Shown here: piece after piece, positions 8,649 through 16,817 of the stretch | Numbering within the stretch: the first letter of the stretch is position 1 | Layout of the letters: every line of letters begins with the position of its first letter | Notes under the pieces: generated by a model | Database searches by the model: none | Told to the model about the DNA's origin: nothing | What the model saw: the letters and a program-made list of their open reading frames with translations, nothing else | Origin: Immundisolibacterales bacterium | GTDB lineage: Bacteria > Pseudomonadota > Gammaproteobacteria > HK1 | Assembly: GCA_026712715.1 (NCBI GenBank) | Contig: JAPOPW010000074.1 | Span: 62,001 to 126,000, forward strand | Direction of reading: 5' to 3' | Length of the DNA: 64,000 nucleotides | Made by a program: the position numbers and the translations under genes

Positions 8649-9545
8649 ATGACGCTCGAGAGCCATGGACGCTACGCGTACCGGAGCATCCTCGATCGGC
8701 CGGACTACGATTGGCCGGGCGGCAAGCGGCTCGCGGTCTACGTCGCCCTCAACATCGAGGCATTCCGCTTCGGCCGGGGCAAGGGCGCGGCCATCGCTCC
8801 GCCCGACCAGGCGCAAAGCCACAGCATCTACTCCTGGCGCGACTACGGGAACCGGGTCGGCATCTGGCGTTTGCTGGAGCTGTTCGACGATCTCGGCATC
8901 CCCGCCGAAGCCCAGATGAACACCGCGGTCTACGATCTCTGCCCGGACATTCCCGAAGCGCTGCGGCGACGCGGGGACGAGGTCCTGGGGCACGGGTTCA
9001 CCAACAGCGACGAGCAGGGAGGGCTCGACGAGGACGCGGAACGCGCCCACATCGACGAAGTAACCCGCACCATCGAGCGGAACGAGGGTGCGCGTCCCGC
9101 AGGGTGGATGAGCCCGTGGCTGTCGAACTCCGCCGTGACCGCGGACCTGCTGCAGGAGGCGAACTACCGCTACTTCATGGACTGGACCTGCGACGACCAG
9201 CCCGTCTGGATGAAGACCCGGGGCGGACGGATTCTCTCCATGCCCTACCCGATCGAATGCAACGATACCCGCGGCATCATCTGGTACCGGCACACCTCGG
9301 GCGAGTTCGCGGACATGCTCGTCGACGGATTCGACGAGATGCTGCGCCAGAGCGAGGGACAGCCGCTCGTGTGCCCTATTTCGCTGCACCCCTTCGTGGT
9401 CGGACGCCCGTACCGGATCCGGCAGCTTCGCCGGGTGTTCGAGCATCTGAATCGCCATCGCAGCGACATCTGGCTGACCCGCCCCCGCGACATCTGCGGG
9501 CACGTCGAGGGTCTTCCGCCGGGAATCGTACCCGGCGACGACTGA
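8649..9545 (+). CDS. Polysaccharide deacetylase-family protein, PuuE (allantoinase)-like
   Basis: This 298-residue NodB-fold protein starts at an ATG preceded by GGAGGAAACGAGG. The classical metal ligands are altered: the first motif reads ALNIEAF rather than TFDD, and the second reads GHGFTNSD rather than H-x3-H. This is the pattern of metal-independent PuuE-type allantoinases and related amidases. MSPWLSNS and SLHPFVVGRP are matching C-terminal motifs. It therefore probably hydrolyses a cyclic or linear amide rather than chitin. No purine genes flank it. The gene is divergent from the RuBisCO-like gene. Confidence 0.75.
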   Translation: MTLESHGRYAYRSILDRPDYDWPGGKRLAVYVALNIEAFRFGRGKGAAIAPPDQAQSHSIYSWRDYGNRVGIWRLLELFDDLGIPAEAQMNTAVYDLCPDIPEALRRRGDEVLGHGFTNSDEQGGLDEDAERAHIDEVTRTIERNEGARPAGWMSPWLSNSAVTADLLQEANYRYFMDWTCDDQPVWMKTRGGRILSMPYPIECNDTRGIIWYRHTSGEFADMLVDGFDEMLRQSEGQPLVCPISLHPFVVGRPYRIRQLRRVFEHLNRHRSDIWLTRPRDICGHVEGLPPGIVPGDD

Positions 9546-9703
9546 GGGAGGCCGGCGCGCGCGGGCGATGCGGGGCAGGAATTCGCCCCGGCTCCTGCGG
9601 GTCGAATTCCTGCGGAGAGCGGGTCGGCACGCGCTATTCACCCGGCCGCGTTCCGGGGATGATCGGTGGCCTCTGCCGGGACTGGACTACAGGGAGAGTA
9701 GCG

Positions 9704-10306
9704 ATGACGATACGCGGAATCGACACGCTGGCGGTGGCCAGAAGGCTCGAGTCCGCCGGCATCGACCGCGGGCAGGCGGAGGCGCACGCGGAAGCGCTCA
9801 ACGAGGTGGTGGTGACCGAGTATTCCGAGCTCGCGACGAAGACGGATCTCGAACGGTTCGCCACCAGGGAGGATCTGGAACGGTTTGCGACCAGAGAGGA
9901 CCTGGAGCAGTTCGCCACCAAACAGGATCTGGAACGATTCGCCACCAAGGAAGAACTGCACCAATTCGCCACCAAGAAGGACCTGGAGCGGTTCGCGACC
10001 AAACAGGATCTGGAACGGTTCGCCACCAAGAAGGATCTGGAGCGGTTTGCGACCAAACAGGATCTGGAACGGTTCGCCACCAAGAAGGACCTGGAGCGGT
10101 TCGCGACCAAGCAGGATCTGGAACGGTTCGCGACGAAAGAGGACTTGGCGCGGTGCGCGACCAAGGAGGACCTCCGGGACTACCCCACCCGGGACGAGAT
10201 GAACGCGGCCCTCGCCCGGCTGGAGAAGCGGATCGTTGCGATGTGGGCCGTGAGTACCGTGTCCCTCGCCGGCCTCATCGTCGCCATGCCGTTCGTCGCC
10301 GGTTGA
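9704..10306 (+). CDS. Coiled-coil protein of DUF1640 type with 13 nonapeptide repeats and one C-terminal membrane segment
   Basis: The protein has 200 residues. The N-terminal 40 (TLAVARRLESAGIDRGQAEAH) match the head of bacterial DUF1640/CCDC90-like proteins. Residues 49-165 are a run of nonapeptides with consensus DLERFATKx, which read as a long charged helical rod. The last 25 residues (VSTVSLAGLIVAMPFVAG) form one membrane helix, so the rod probably stands in the cytoplasm with its C-terminus in the membrane. AGGGAGAGTAGCG precedes the ATG. A short paralogue with the same head and a single ATKGDL unit is encoded at 28353-28598. The function of bacterial members is unknown. Confidence 0.7.
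   Translation: MTIRGIDTLAVARRLESAGIDRGQAEAHAEALNEVVVTEYSELATKTDLERFATREDLERFATREDLEQFATKQDLERFATKEELHQFATKKDLERFATKQDLERFATKKDLERFATKQDLERFATKKDLERFATKQDLERFATKEDLARCATKEDLRDYPTRDEMNAALARLEKRIVAMWAVSTVSLAGLIVAMPFVAG
9848..10198 (+). repeat. Tandem 27-bp coding repeat, 13 copies
   Basis: Thirteen consecutive 27-bp units each encode nine residues, with no spacer. In the middle the units alternate in codon use, GCGACCAAACAG against GCCACCAAGAAG, so the actual amplification unit there is 54 bp. The outer units have diverged (LEQFATKQD, LHQFATKKD, LARCATKED, LRDYPTRDE). This points to recent slippage or unequal crossing-over in the centre. Loss or gain of units would keep the frame. Confidence 0.9.
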
Positions 10307-10327
10307 TCGGAGCCGGCGACCCCGCGC

Positions 10328-10786
10328 TCACCCGCGAAATCTCTTCGCGACGAGGTGGTCCAGCGAGATGCATCCCGGTCCGCGCGCCATGATGAACAGG
10401 AGCAGGAAGAACCACAGGCTGTGGTGATTCCAGAACCCGCCCGGGTAGATGAACTGAATCACGATGGTCATCACGAACAGGGCGAGAGCGGAGAGCCGGG
10501 TCGCGAATCCCGCGACCAGCAGGATCGGCAGGACGTTCTCGGCCAGCGCCGCGAGGTGCGCAGCCAGCACCGGCATCGGCAGACCGAACTCGTGCTCGAA
10601 AAGGAAGATCGTGCTGTCGGTGACGGTGAAGCCGGTGACCTTGGCCCGACCGGAAATGAAGAACACGGGGGCGATGGCGATTCGTGCGAAGAGCTGGAGA
10701 AACCAGTCCGGAACGCATGCCGGAATTGCATACAACCGGTCGAGGAGGCCCGCGAGCCCGCCCGGGTTGCCGATCTCTTGTTTCAT
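10328..10786 (-). CDS. DoxX-family membrane protein of the bufferin operon (BufD/GigT-like)
   Basis: This 152-residue integral membrane protein has four hydrophobic segments. WFLQLFARIAIAPVFFISG is the typical DoxX first helix, followed by MPVLAAHLAALAENVLPILL and LSALALFVMTIVIQFIYPGGF. An AGGGAGAG site precedes the ATG at 10786. It is the last gene of a four-gene minus-strand operon, 37 bases after the DUF2063 gene. This order (DUF2282, DUF692, DUF2063, DoxX) is that of bufferin and gold-induced gig operons. DoxX members there are thought to support redox or metal handling at the membrane, but the role is not defined. Confidence 0.85.
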   Translation of the reverse strand: MKQEIGNPGGLAGLLDRLYAIPACVPDWFLQLFARIAIAPVFFISGRAKVTGFTVTDSTIFLFEHEFGLPMPVLAAHLAALAENVLPILLVAGFATRLSALALFVMTIVIQFIYPGGFWNHHSLWFFLLLFIMARGPGCISLDHLVAKRFRG

Positions 10787-10823
10787 GGTCTTTCTCTCCC
10801 TGTTCGAGGATTGAACCCGCGGG

Positions 10824-11660
10824 TCACGGCGCGAGCCGAAATCCGGAGAACGTGTCCCCCGTGAGCAGCCCGGCGACGTGGCTCTGCAGGTCGAACTCCC
10901 TGTCAACCGCGCAGACCGATTCGTAGGCTGCGCCAAGGGAGCGCCCTTGCGCAAGCGCTCCGAGGAAGGCGAAGCCGGACTCCTCGAGGGTGCGCACCTC
11001 GACTTCCGCCCCGGGCCGAACCACCAGCAACCATTCCGCGCCCCCCGCGATCTCGACTTCCCTTTCCGTCTCCTCTTCCTCGAGCGCGACCCGCCAGATG
11101 CGCGACACCGGATAACGCGATGCCAGCATCCGACAGGACGGATGCGGCTCGAGCACGAGATCGGCCATCCGCTCCGGGGGAACCCCCACGAGATCTTCCG
11201 CCCGGAGCGGCACCGCCTCGGCGGCGAGATAGGCCCGATGCCAGGCGAGCTCCAGCCTTCCCACGTCCGCGAACCAGGGGTAGCCGCGGGCCGCCTCGTA
11301 GCCCGCGACGAAGTCGGGGAAATCGAAGCCGTACTCGAGAAGACGGCCGTGCGCCGGGGGGTGGGCACGGGCGTAGTCCCGGGCGAGCCGGTTGAAGAAC
11401 TCGGAACCCATCAGTCGTACGAGGGCGGGATAGAGCCCTTCGAGCGCCCGGACGAGGGCCGACGCGATGTTGTTGCGATAGATGCCGAGACGGGTGCTCG
11501 CGCGCGGGCCGGCGCGTCTGGCAAGGAGAGCGGCCACCGCGTCGTCGCCCCGCCCGGCCATCGCCGCCGCGAATTCCGCCTGCATCGCGGCCAGCCCGCC
11601 CGCCGCACCTGTCGTGTCGGCGTCGCTCGGCGGGACGGGGGCGGCGGCGCGGCCCGGCAT
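10824..11660 (-). CDS. bufC: DUF2063 protein, bufferin maturation partner BufC
   Basis: The protein has about 278 residues. The N-terminal half has the DUF2063 core (RLGIYRNNIASALVRALEGLYPALVRLMG, then FFNRLARDYARAHPP and LLEYGFDFPDF). BufC proteins act as recognition partners that present the precursor peptide to the DUF692 enzyme. The start at 11660 gives a one-base gap after the bufB stop; a further ATG at 11714 would overlap bufB by 53 bases and adds only a basic, unconserved stretch. The genes are therefore translationally coupled. The C-terminal half is a compact beta-rich domain around LLVVRPGAEVEVRTLEE. Confidence 0.88.
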   Translation of the reverse strand: MPGRAAAPVPPSDADTTGAAGGLAAMQAEFAAAMAGRGDDAVAALLARRAGPRASTRLGIYRNNIASALVRALEGLYPALVRLMGSEFFNRLARDYARAHPPAHGRLLEYGFDFPDFVAGYEAARGYPWFADVGRLELAWHRAYLAAEAVPLRAEDLVGVPPERMADLVLEPHPSCRMLASRYPVSRIWRVALEEEETEREVEIAGGAEWLLVVRPGAEVEVRTLEESGFAFLGALAQGRSLGAAYESVCAVDREFDLQSHVAGLLTGDTFSGFRLAP

Positions 11661-11661
11661 C

Positions 11662-12582
11662 TCACGCGCGCCGGGCGGGCGCTTCTTGCGGGATGCCGAT
11701 CGCCTCGCCGGCAATCCGGTCGGCGTGACGGGCTTCGGCGAGCAGCTCGTCGAACGGCGGGAGGTTGGCGTCCCGCTCGATGAGGGTAGGAACGGGTCCC
11801 CGGCGGGCGATCACTTCCCGGTACAGCGACCACACCTCCTCGATGACGGGAGAGCCGTGGTTGTCCACCCGGATGGGGTGACCGTCCGCGTCGTCGACCG
11901 CATGCCCCGCGACGTGAATCTCCTCGACCGCCTCGAGCGCGAACGAGTCAATCCACTTCCGGGGGTCGAATGCATGGTTGCTCGCGCACACGAACAGGTT
12001 GTTCACGTCGAGCAGAAGCCCGCAGCCGGTGCGCCGGACGAGCGCGGCGAGAAACTCCGGCTCGGGGATCTCCTCGCGGCCGAACTCGAGATAGGTCGAA
12101 GGGTTCTCGATCAGGATGCGCCGCCCGAGATGGTCCTGGGTGCGGGCCACGTTGTCGGCCGTCACCTCGAGTGCCTCCGGCGTCATCGGCACCGGCAGCA
12201 GGTCGGCGAGGAAACGGTCGCCGAACCGGCTCCACGAGAGGTGCTCCGAGACCACGAACGGCTCGAAGCGCTCCACCAGCCGCTTCAGACGCGCCAGATG
12301 GTCGAGCGGCGGTGGGTCGCAGGAGCCGAGCGACAGGCCCACCCCGTGCAGGGAAAGCGGGTAGTCGGCCCGGACCGCTTCGAGGAAACGAAGCGGCGGT
12401 CCGCCATCGACCATGTAGTTCTCGGGATGAACCTCGAACCAGCCGAGGTCCGGACGGGTCGCGAGCACGGTCCGGTAGTGTTCGGACTTCAGACCAACCC
12501 CCGCCCGGTCGGGCGGGGGTCGCGAGCTTTCCCGGGCGCCGGCCGGCGCCCGGGCCGGGGCACCGTCACGCACGGCCGGCAT
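11662..12582 (-). CDS. bufB: DUF692 multinuclear non-heme iron oxidase, bufferin maturase BufB
   Basis: This 306-residue TIM-barrel enzyme belongs to the MNIO family, which uses two or three irons and O2 to remodel cysteines in RiPP precursors. The family metal motifs are all visible: EVHPENYM, H79 in SLHGVG, SEHLSW at 112-117, IENPSTYL at 158-165, LLLDVNNLFV at 189-198 followed by SNH, EIHVAGH (H223, H227), DNHGSPV and LIERDANLPP. The expected substrate is the DUF2282 peptide encoded 36 bases upstream. Bufferin enzymes convert conserved Cys residues of the precursor to thiooxazole heterocycles that bind copper; that chemistry is transferred from the family. Confidence 0.92.
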   Translation of the reverse strand: MPAVRDGAPARAPAGARESSRPPPDRAGVGLKSEHYRTVLATRPDLGWFEVHPENYMVDGGPPLRFLEAVRADYPLSLHGVGLSLGSCDPPPLDHLARLKRLVERFEPFVVSEHLSWSRFGDRFLADLLPVPMTPEALEVTADNVARTQDHLGRRILIENPSTYLEFGREEIPEPEFLAALVRRTGCGLLLDVNNLFVCASNHAFDPRKWIDSFALEAVEEIHVAGHAVDDADGHPIRVDNHGSPVIEEVWSLYREVIARRGPVPTLIERDANLPPFDELLAEARHADRIAGEAIGIPQEAPARRA

Positions 12583-12618
12583 CCCGTCGTATGAGGTGAG
12601 TCCGCGAGACTCCGGTGC

Positions 12619-12885
12619 TCAGCCCTCGGTCAGGCTCCCGCCGACGAGCTTCTCGCACAGGCCCTTGGGCGTGAGAACCCACGCGTTCGCCTGGGCGTCC
12701 GTGGTCGACGACCCCTGACAGGTGGTGCCTTCTCCGGCCTTGCAGTCGTTCATGCCGGCCTTCGCCACGCCGTAACACTTTTCCATGTCGGCGGCGAGCG
12801 CGCCGGAGACGGGAGCGGCGGCGAGTGCGGCGGTCAGCGCGCCGGCGACCGCGAGCTTCGTGAGAGTGGACGTTTGATCGGTCAT
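12619..12885 (-). CDS. bufA: DUF2282 bufferin precursor peptide BufA
   Basis: The precursor has 88 residues. Residues 1-32 are an export signal (hydrophobic [21 protein letters not shown], cleavage after ALAA). The mature part has four Cys at 37, 48, 56 and 77: [25 protein letters not shown] and [19 protein letters not shown] is the DUF2282 hallmark. The ATG at 12885 is chosen because GGAGG lies 8 bases upstream; the in-frame ATG at 12900 overlaps that ribosome site. The exported, modified peptide is expected to buffer copper in the periplasm. It leads the operon, with a candidate ECF promoter upstream. Confidence 0.92.
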   Translation of the reverse strand: MTDQTSTLTKLAVAGALTAALAAAPVSGALAADMEKCYGVAKAGMNDCKAGEGTTCQGSSTTDAQANAWVLTPKGLCEKLVGGSLTEG

Positions 12886-12968
12886 TGCCGAATCCTCCAT
12901 GCAAGCAGTTGTAGAGCGCCCCGACGGAGAGCCGGAGGCCGGCCTCCTTCGGTCCGAACTCCGGGGCC

Positions 12969-12995
12969 GTCGGTTGACAGCGCACCCGTGGTTAC
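12969..12995 (-). promoter_or_regulatory. Candidate ECF sigma-type promoter of the bufferin operon
   Basis: On the minus strand GTAACC (12995-12990) is followed after 17 bases by CGAC (12972-12969), about 84 bases before the bufA start. GTAACC with a CGA-type -10 at about 16-17 bases is the pattern of ECF promoters, including SigF-type promoters that drive copper-responsive bufferin genes in Caulobacter. The sequence match is direct; regulation by such a factor is inference, and no sigma gene lies in the window. Confidence 0.45.
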
Positions 12996-13057
12996 GGTAG
13001 GAGGGGATAGTAGAGGAACGCAGGTGGCGCTTCCATCACGCCGTCCGTTACTCACCA

Positions 13058-14908
13058 TTACAGGTCGCTTCGGGTGGAACCCTGCACGGCCAGCCGCTCG
13101 AGGTCGCCCCAGCGATCGAAAGCGCCTTCGAGCTCGGCCTCGGCCTGGACGAGATCCCGCCGCGCCCCGGCGATGGCCGCGGACGGCTCGCGGTAGAAGG
13201 AAGGATCCGCGAGCCGCTCGTGCAGCTCCCCGATGCGGCTCTCGAGGGACTCGATCCGCTCGGGCAGGGCCTCCATCTCGCGCCGTTCCGAGAAGGTGAG
13301 GCGCCGAGGTCGGCCGTTCCCGCGCTTGCGCCGCTCCCCGCGGGACTCCGGAGCCGGCCCGGGACCACGCGGCGTCGGGGACTCGACGGGTTCGCGCCCC
13401 CTCGCCGACCTCGACCATGCAATCCAGTCGGAGTATCCCCCGGTGTGCTCCCGAACCCGCCCCCCGCCTTCAACGACGAACAGGCTCGTGACAAGGCGGT
13501 CGAGAAACGCGCGGTCGTGGCTGACCAGAAGGAGCGTTCCGTCGAATTCACCGAGCCGCTCCTCGAGCACGTCGAGCGTCTCCATGTCGAGGTCGTTGGT
13601 CGGCTCGTCCAGCACGAGCAGGTTCGCCGGCCGCGCGAACAGGCGCGCGAGGAGGAGCCGGTTGCGTTCGCCCCCGGATAGCGCCCTGACGCGGTCCCGC
13701 GCGCGCCGCGCGGAGAACAGGAAGTCCTTGAGGTAGCCGATGACATGGACCGACCGGCCGCGAACGGTCAGGAACTCTCCCCCGTCCGCCACCGCGTCCT
13801 TGACGGTGGCCTCTTCGGGAAGCCGCTCGCGCTCCTGGTCGAAGTAGGCGACCTCGAGGCCGATGCCGAGCCGGATGCGGCCCCGGTCGGGGGCCGTTTC
13901 ACCGACCAGGAGCCGAACGAGGGTGGTCTTGCCGATTCCGTTCGGACCGATGATCCCCACCCGGTCGCCCCGCTCGATGAGGCAGGAGAACCCCTCCACC
14001 ACCGGCCGCGTCCCGTAACCGAAGGAAACGTCTTCGGCCTCGATCACCCGCTTCCCCGACCGCTCGCCCTCCGTGAGACCCAGCTTGAGGGTCGACGGAT
14101 CGGGGCGGGTCCGCCGCGTGCGCCGCTCCTCGCGCATCTCGAGGAGCCGCCGGAGGCGGCCCATGTTCCGGGTGCGCCGGGCCGTCACCCCTTGGCGAAG
14201 CCAGGTCTCCTCGCTCGCGAGCCGCCGTTCGAAACGAACCGTTTCGCGTTCCTCCGTTTCCCACCGCTCGTCGCGCCGGCGAAGGAAGTTCGCGTAGTCA
14301 CCCGGCCAGGACGTCACCCGGCCCCGGTCGATCTCCACGATCCGTGTCGCCAGCCCCTCGAGGAATGCGCGATCGTGGGTCGTGAACGCAAGGCCGCCGC
14401 CGAAGCCCGCGGCGCGTCCCTCCAGCCACTCGATGGCCGGGAGGTCGAGATGGTTGGTCGGCTCGTCCAGCACGAGGAGATCGGGCTCGGTCACCAGGGC
14501 ACGGGCGATCAGCAGGCGCCGCCGGTAACCCCCCGACAGGGAGTCGAAGGTGCAATCGGGGTCGATTCCGACTTCCTCGAGGGCACGATCGGTCCGCCAG
14601 TCCCGCTCCCACGCCTCGGTCTCGGAATCTCCCGCGAAGCCCCCGTGGACGATCTCGCGCGCCGTCCCCGCGAGCCCCTCGGGAAGCACCTGGGGAACGA
14701 CGGAAACCCGGAGCTCCGGCCGGCGCTCGATGAAGCCCGAATCGGGTTCGCGATGGCCTGCGAGAATGGCGAGGAGGGTCGACTTTCCGGCCCCGTTCCG
14801 GCCGGTCACACAGACCCGTTCGCCCGCGTCCAGGGCGAGCTCGGCTCCTTCGAACAGGACGTCGGCCCCGATGGCGGCGCCAACCCCGCGGGTGTTGAGC
14901 AACGGCAT
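13058..14908 (-). CDS. uup: ABC-F family ATPase, Uup-type
   Basis: This 616-residue soluble protein has two ATPase cassettes in one chain and no membrane domain, as in ABC-F translation or ribosome factors. Cassette 1 has GRNGAGKST, LSGGYRRR and LLVLDEPTNHLD. The linker (about 225-300) is long, charged and Arg-rich. Cassette 2 has GPNGIGKTT, LSGGERNR and LLVLDEPTNDLD. The C-terminal 120 residues form a basic coiled coil (RKRGNGRPRRLTFSERREMEAL onward), typical of Uup, which binds branched DNA and ribosomes. The MPLLNT start at 14908 matches the family; the open frame upstream is antisense overlap. No good ribosome site is visible. Confidence 0.9.
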   Translation of the reverse strand: MPLLNTRGVGAAIGADVLFEGAELALDAGERVCVTGRNGAGKSTLLAILAGHREPDSGFIERRPELRVSVVPQVLPEGLAGTAREIVHGGFAGDSETEAWERDWRTDRALEEVGIDPDCTFDSLSGGYRRRLLIARALVTEPDLLVLDEPTNHLDLPAIEWLEGRAAGFGGGLAFTTHDRAFLEGLATRIVEIDRGRVTSWPGDYANFLRRRDERWETEERETVRFERRLASEETWLRQGVTARRTRNMGRLRRLLEMREERRTRRTRPDPSTLKLGLTEGERSGKRVIEAEDVSFGYGTRPVVEGFSCLIERGDRVGIIGPNGIGKTTLVRLLVGETAPDRGRIRLGIGLEVAYFDQERERLPEEATVKDAVADGGEFLTVRGRSVHVIGYLKDFLFSARRARDRVRALSGGERNRLLLARLFARPANLLVLDEPTNDLDMETLDVLEERLGEFDGTLLLVSHDRAFLDRLVTSLFVVEGGGRVREHTGGYSDWIAWSRSARGREPVESPTPRGPGPAPESRGERRKRGNGRPRRLTFSERREMEALPERIESLESRIGELHERLADPSFYREPSAAIAGARRDLVQAEAELEGAFDRWGDLERLAVQGSTRSDL

Positions 14909-15131
14909 GCAGGCAAGGATACCGCGGGCGGGCGTCCCGACCCCCCTCCGACCCGCGGATCGGGGCGCACAATGGAGGCTACAATCGCGCCCGCCCGTCT
15001 CCCGGCAGACTTCGGACCATTTCCATGATCGAAATCGCGTGTGCTCCGCGTCCCGCTCCGCCTTCCCGCCGGCGCGGCCTCCCCGGGCGGCCGTGCCATT
15101 CCGGATTCGCCGGCCGTGCGAGCGGCGGGCG

Positions 15132-16817
15132 ATGAGCAACGTTCGCCACGGCGGGCGCATCCTCGCCGACCAGCTCGCGCTCCAGGGATGCGACCGGGTC
15201 TTCCTCGTGCCGGGCGAGAGCTTTCTCGCCGCCCTCGACGGGCTGCACGACCGCCCGGGGGTCGGGACCGTCGTCTGCCGCCAGGAGGGCGGGGCCGCGA
15301 TGATGGCCGAGGCGTACGGCAAGCTGACCGGCCGCCCCGGGGTGTGCATGGTCACTCGCGGTCCGGGGGCGACCAACGCGGCGGCCGGGGTCCACGTCGC
15401 GTTCCAGGACTCGACCCCGCTCGTGCTCTTCATCGGCCAGGTCGGCCGCGACATGCTGGACCGCGAGGCGTTCCAGGAGATGGACTACCGCCGCATGTTC
15501 GGCGAGATGGCCAAGTGGGTGGCCCAGGTCGACCGGACCGAACGGATCCCGGAGTACGTGAGCCGCGCCTTCCACACGGCTTCCTCCGGACGCCCCGGAC
15601 CGGTGGTCCTCGCCATGCCCGAGGACGTGCTTGCGGCCCGTGCCGACGTGCCCGACGCGCGTCCCGCGGTTCCCGGGATACCGAAGGCGGCGGCCGGCGA
15701 GGTGGAGGCGTTCGGCGCCCTCCTCGCCGAATCCGAGCGGCCGATGCTGATCGTCGGGGGCGGGGGCTGGTCGCCCGCCGCCGCCCGCGACCTCGCGCGT
15801 TTCTCGGAAGTCCACCAGGTGCCGATCAGCGCCTCGTTCCGCTGCCAGGACTACATCGACAATCGCCACCCGAACTACTGCGGCCACGCCGGAATCGGAA
15901 TCGGTCCGGGGCTGGCGGAACGGTTTCGCCGGTGCGATCTCCTGATCGGGCTCGGGAGCCGGCTCGGCGAGATCACGACGAGCGGCTACACCCTCGTCGA
16001 CATCCCCAATCCGGCCACCCGGTTCGTGCACGTCCACCCGGGAGCGGAAGAGCTCGGCCGGGTGTACCGGCCGGATCTCTCGGTGAATGCCTCCGCCGCA
16101 TCGTTCGCGGCGGCGATCGCGGAGCTCGATCCGGGCGACGGACCCGACCGTCGGACCTGGGTCCGGGAGTGCGCGGCCGAGTTCCGGGCGGGCACGAGAC
16201 CGCGCACCACTCCCGGACGGGTACGGCTCGAGCACGCGGTGGCGCGTACCCGGGAGCGGCTCGACGACGACGCCATCGTGTGCAACGGGGCCGGCAACTA
16301 CGCGGCGTGGGTGAACCGCTACTTCGAGTACCGCACGTACCGCACCCAGCTCGCCCCGACCTCCGGGTCCATGGGCTACGGAGTGCCGGCCGCGGTGGCC
16401 GCCGCCCTCGCGCACCCGGACCGACAGGTGGTCTGCTTCGCCGGCGACGGATGCTTTCTCATGACCGGGCAGGAGCTCGCGACGGCGAGCCAGTACGGCG
16501 CCGATCTCACCGTGATCGTCGCGAACAACGGGATGTTCGGGACGATCCGGATGCACCAGGAACGCCACTACCCGGCGCGGGTGCACGGGACCGCCCTCGG
16601 CAACCCCGACTTCGCGATGCTCGCCCGCAGCTACGGCGGGCACGGCGTCCGGGTGGAGACGGACGAGGAGTTCGACGCGGCGCTCGACGACGCCCTCGCC
16701 CACCGGGGGCTCTCTCTCATCGAGGTGACGATGGACCCGCAGGCCCTCTCCCCGGTCGCGACCCTGGACGAGGTCCGGGCGGCCGGACTCGCCCGTCATA
16801 CGGAGGCGCCGGCATGA
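15132..16817 (+). CDS. Acetolactate synthase-like ThDP-dependent enzyme
   Basis: This 561-residue protein has the full three-domain ThDP fold of acetolactate synthase large subunits. The catalytic Glu is in CRQEGGAAMMAEAY near residue 58. The ThDP/Mg motif begins at CFAGDGCFLMTGQEL and ends at VIVANN. No ilvN-type small subunit is adjacent, and the neighbours are a HAD hydrolase and a DUF924 protein, so it is probably a decarboxylase, carboligase or lyase of the same superfamily rather than the branched-chain enzyme. It starts a coupled set: its TGA overlaps the next ATG by four bases. The substrate is unknown. Confidence 0.82.
   Translation: MSNVRHGGRILADQLALQGCDRVFLVPGESFLAALDGLHDRPGVGTVVCRQEGGAAMMAEAYGKLTGRPGVCMVTRGPGATNAAAGVHVAFQDSTPLVLFIGQVGRDMLDREAFQEMDYRRMFGEMAKWVAQVDRTERIPEYVSRAFHTASSGRPGPVVLAMPEDVLAARADVPDARPAVPGIPKAAAGEVEAFGALLAESERPMLIVGGGGWSPAAARDLARFSEVHQVPISASFRCQDYIDNRHPNYCGHAGIGIGPGLAERFRRCDLLIGLGSRLGEITTSGYTLVDIPNPATRFVHVHPGAEELGRVYRPDLSVNASAASFAAAIAELDPGDGPDRRTWVRECAAEFRAGTRPRTTPGRVRLEHAVARTRERLDDDAIVCNGAGNYAAWVNRYFEYRTYRTQLAPTSGSMGYGVPAAVAAALAHPDRQVVCFAGDGCFLMTGQELATASQYGADLTVIVANNGMFGTIRMHQERHYPARVHGTALGNPDFAMLARSYGGHGVRVETDEEFDAALDDALAHRGLSLIEVTMDPQALSPVATLDEVRAAGLARHTEAPA

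Noticed and set aside
9848-10198. CRISPR-like array of 27-bp units
   Set aside because: The units are contiguous with no spacers and lie inside an open reading frame with clear protein periodicity.
10328-11368. 346-codon frame spanning the DoxX gene and antisense-like sequence of bufC
   Set aside because: Only the part from ATG 10786 matches DoxX. The upstream part is a frame shadow of bufC, which has its own well-supported frame.
13058-15454. Longer ABC-F protein starting at 15454
   Set aside because: Residues before MPLLNT are antisense to the ThDP enzyme and match nothing; the family start is at 14908.
15132-16817. Sulfoacetaldehyde acetyltransferase (Xsc), suggested by pta in the same window
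   Set aside because: pta is 13 kb away on its own, the adjacent genes are HAD and DUF924, and I saw no Xsc-specific motif. Kept as an acetolactate synthase-like enzyme.
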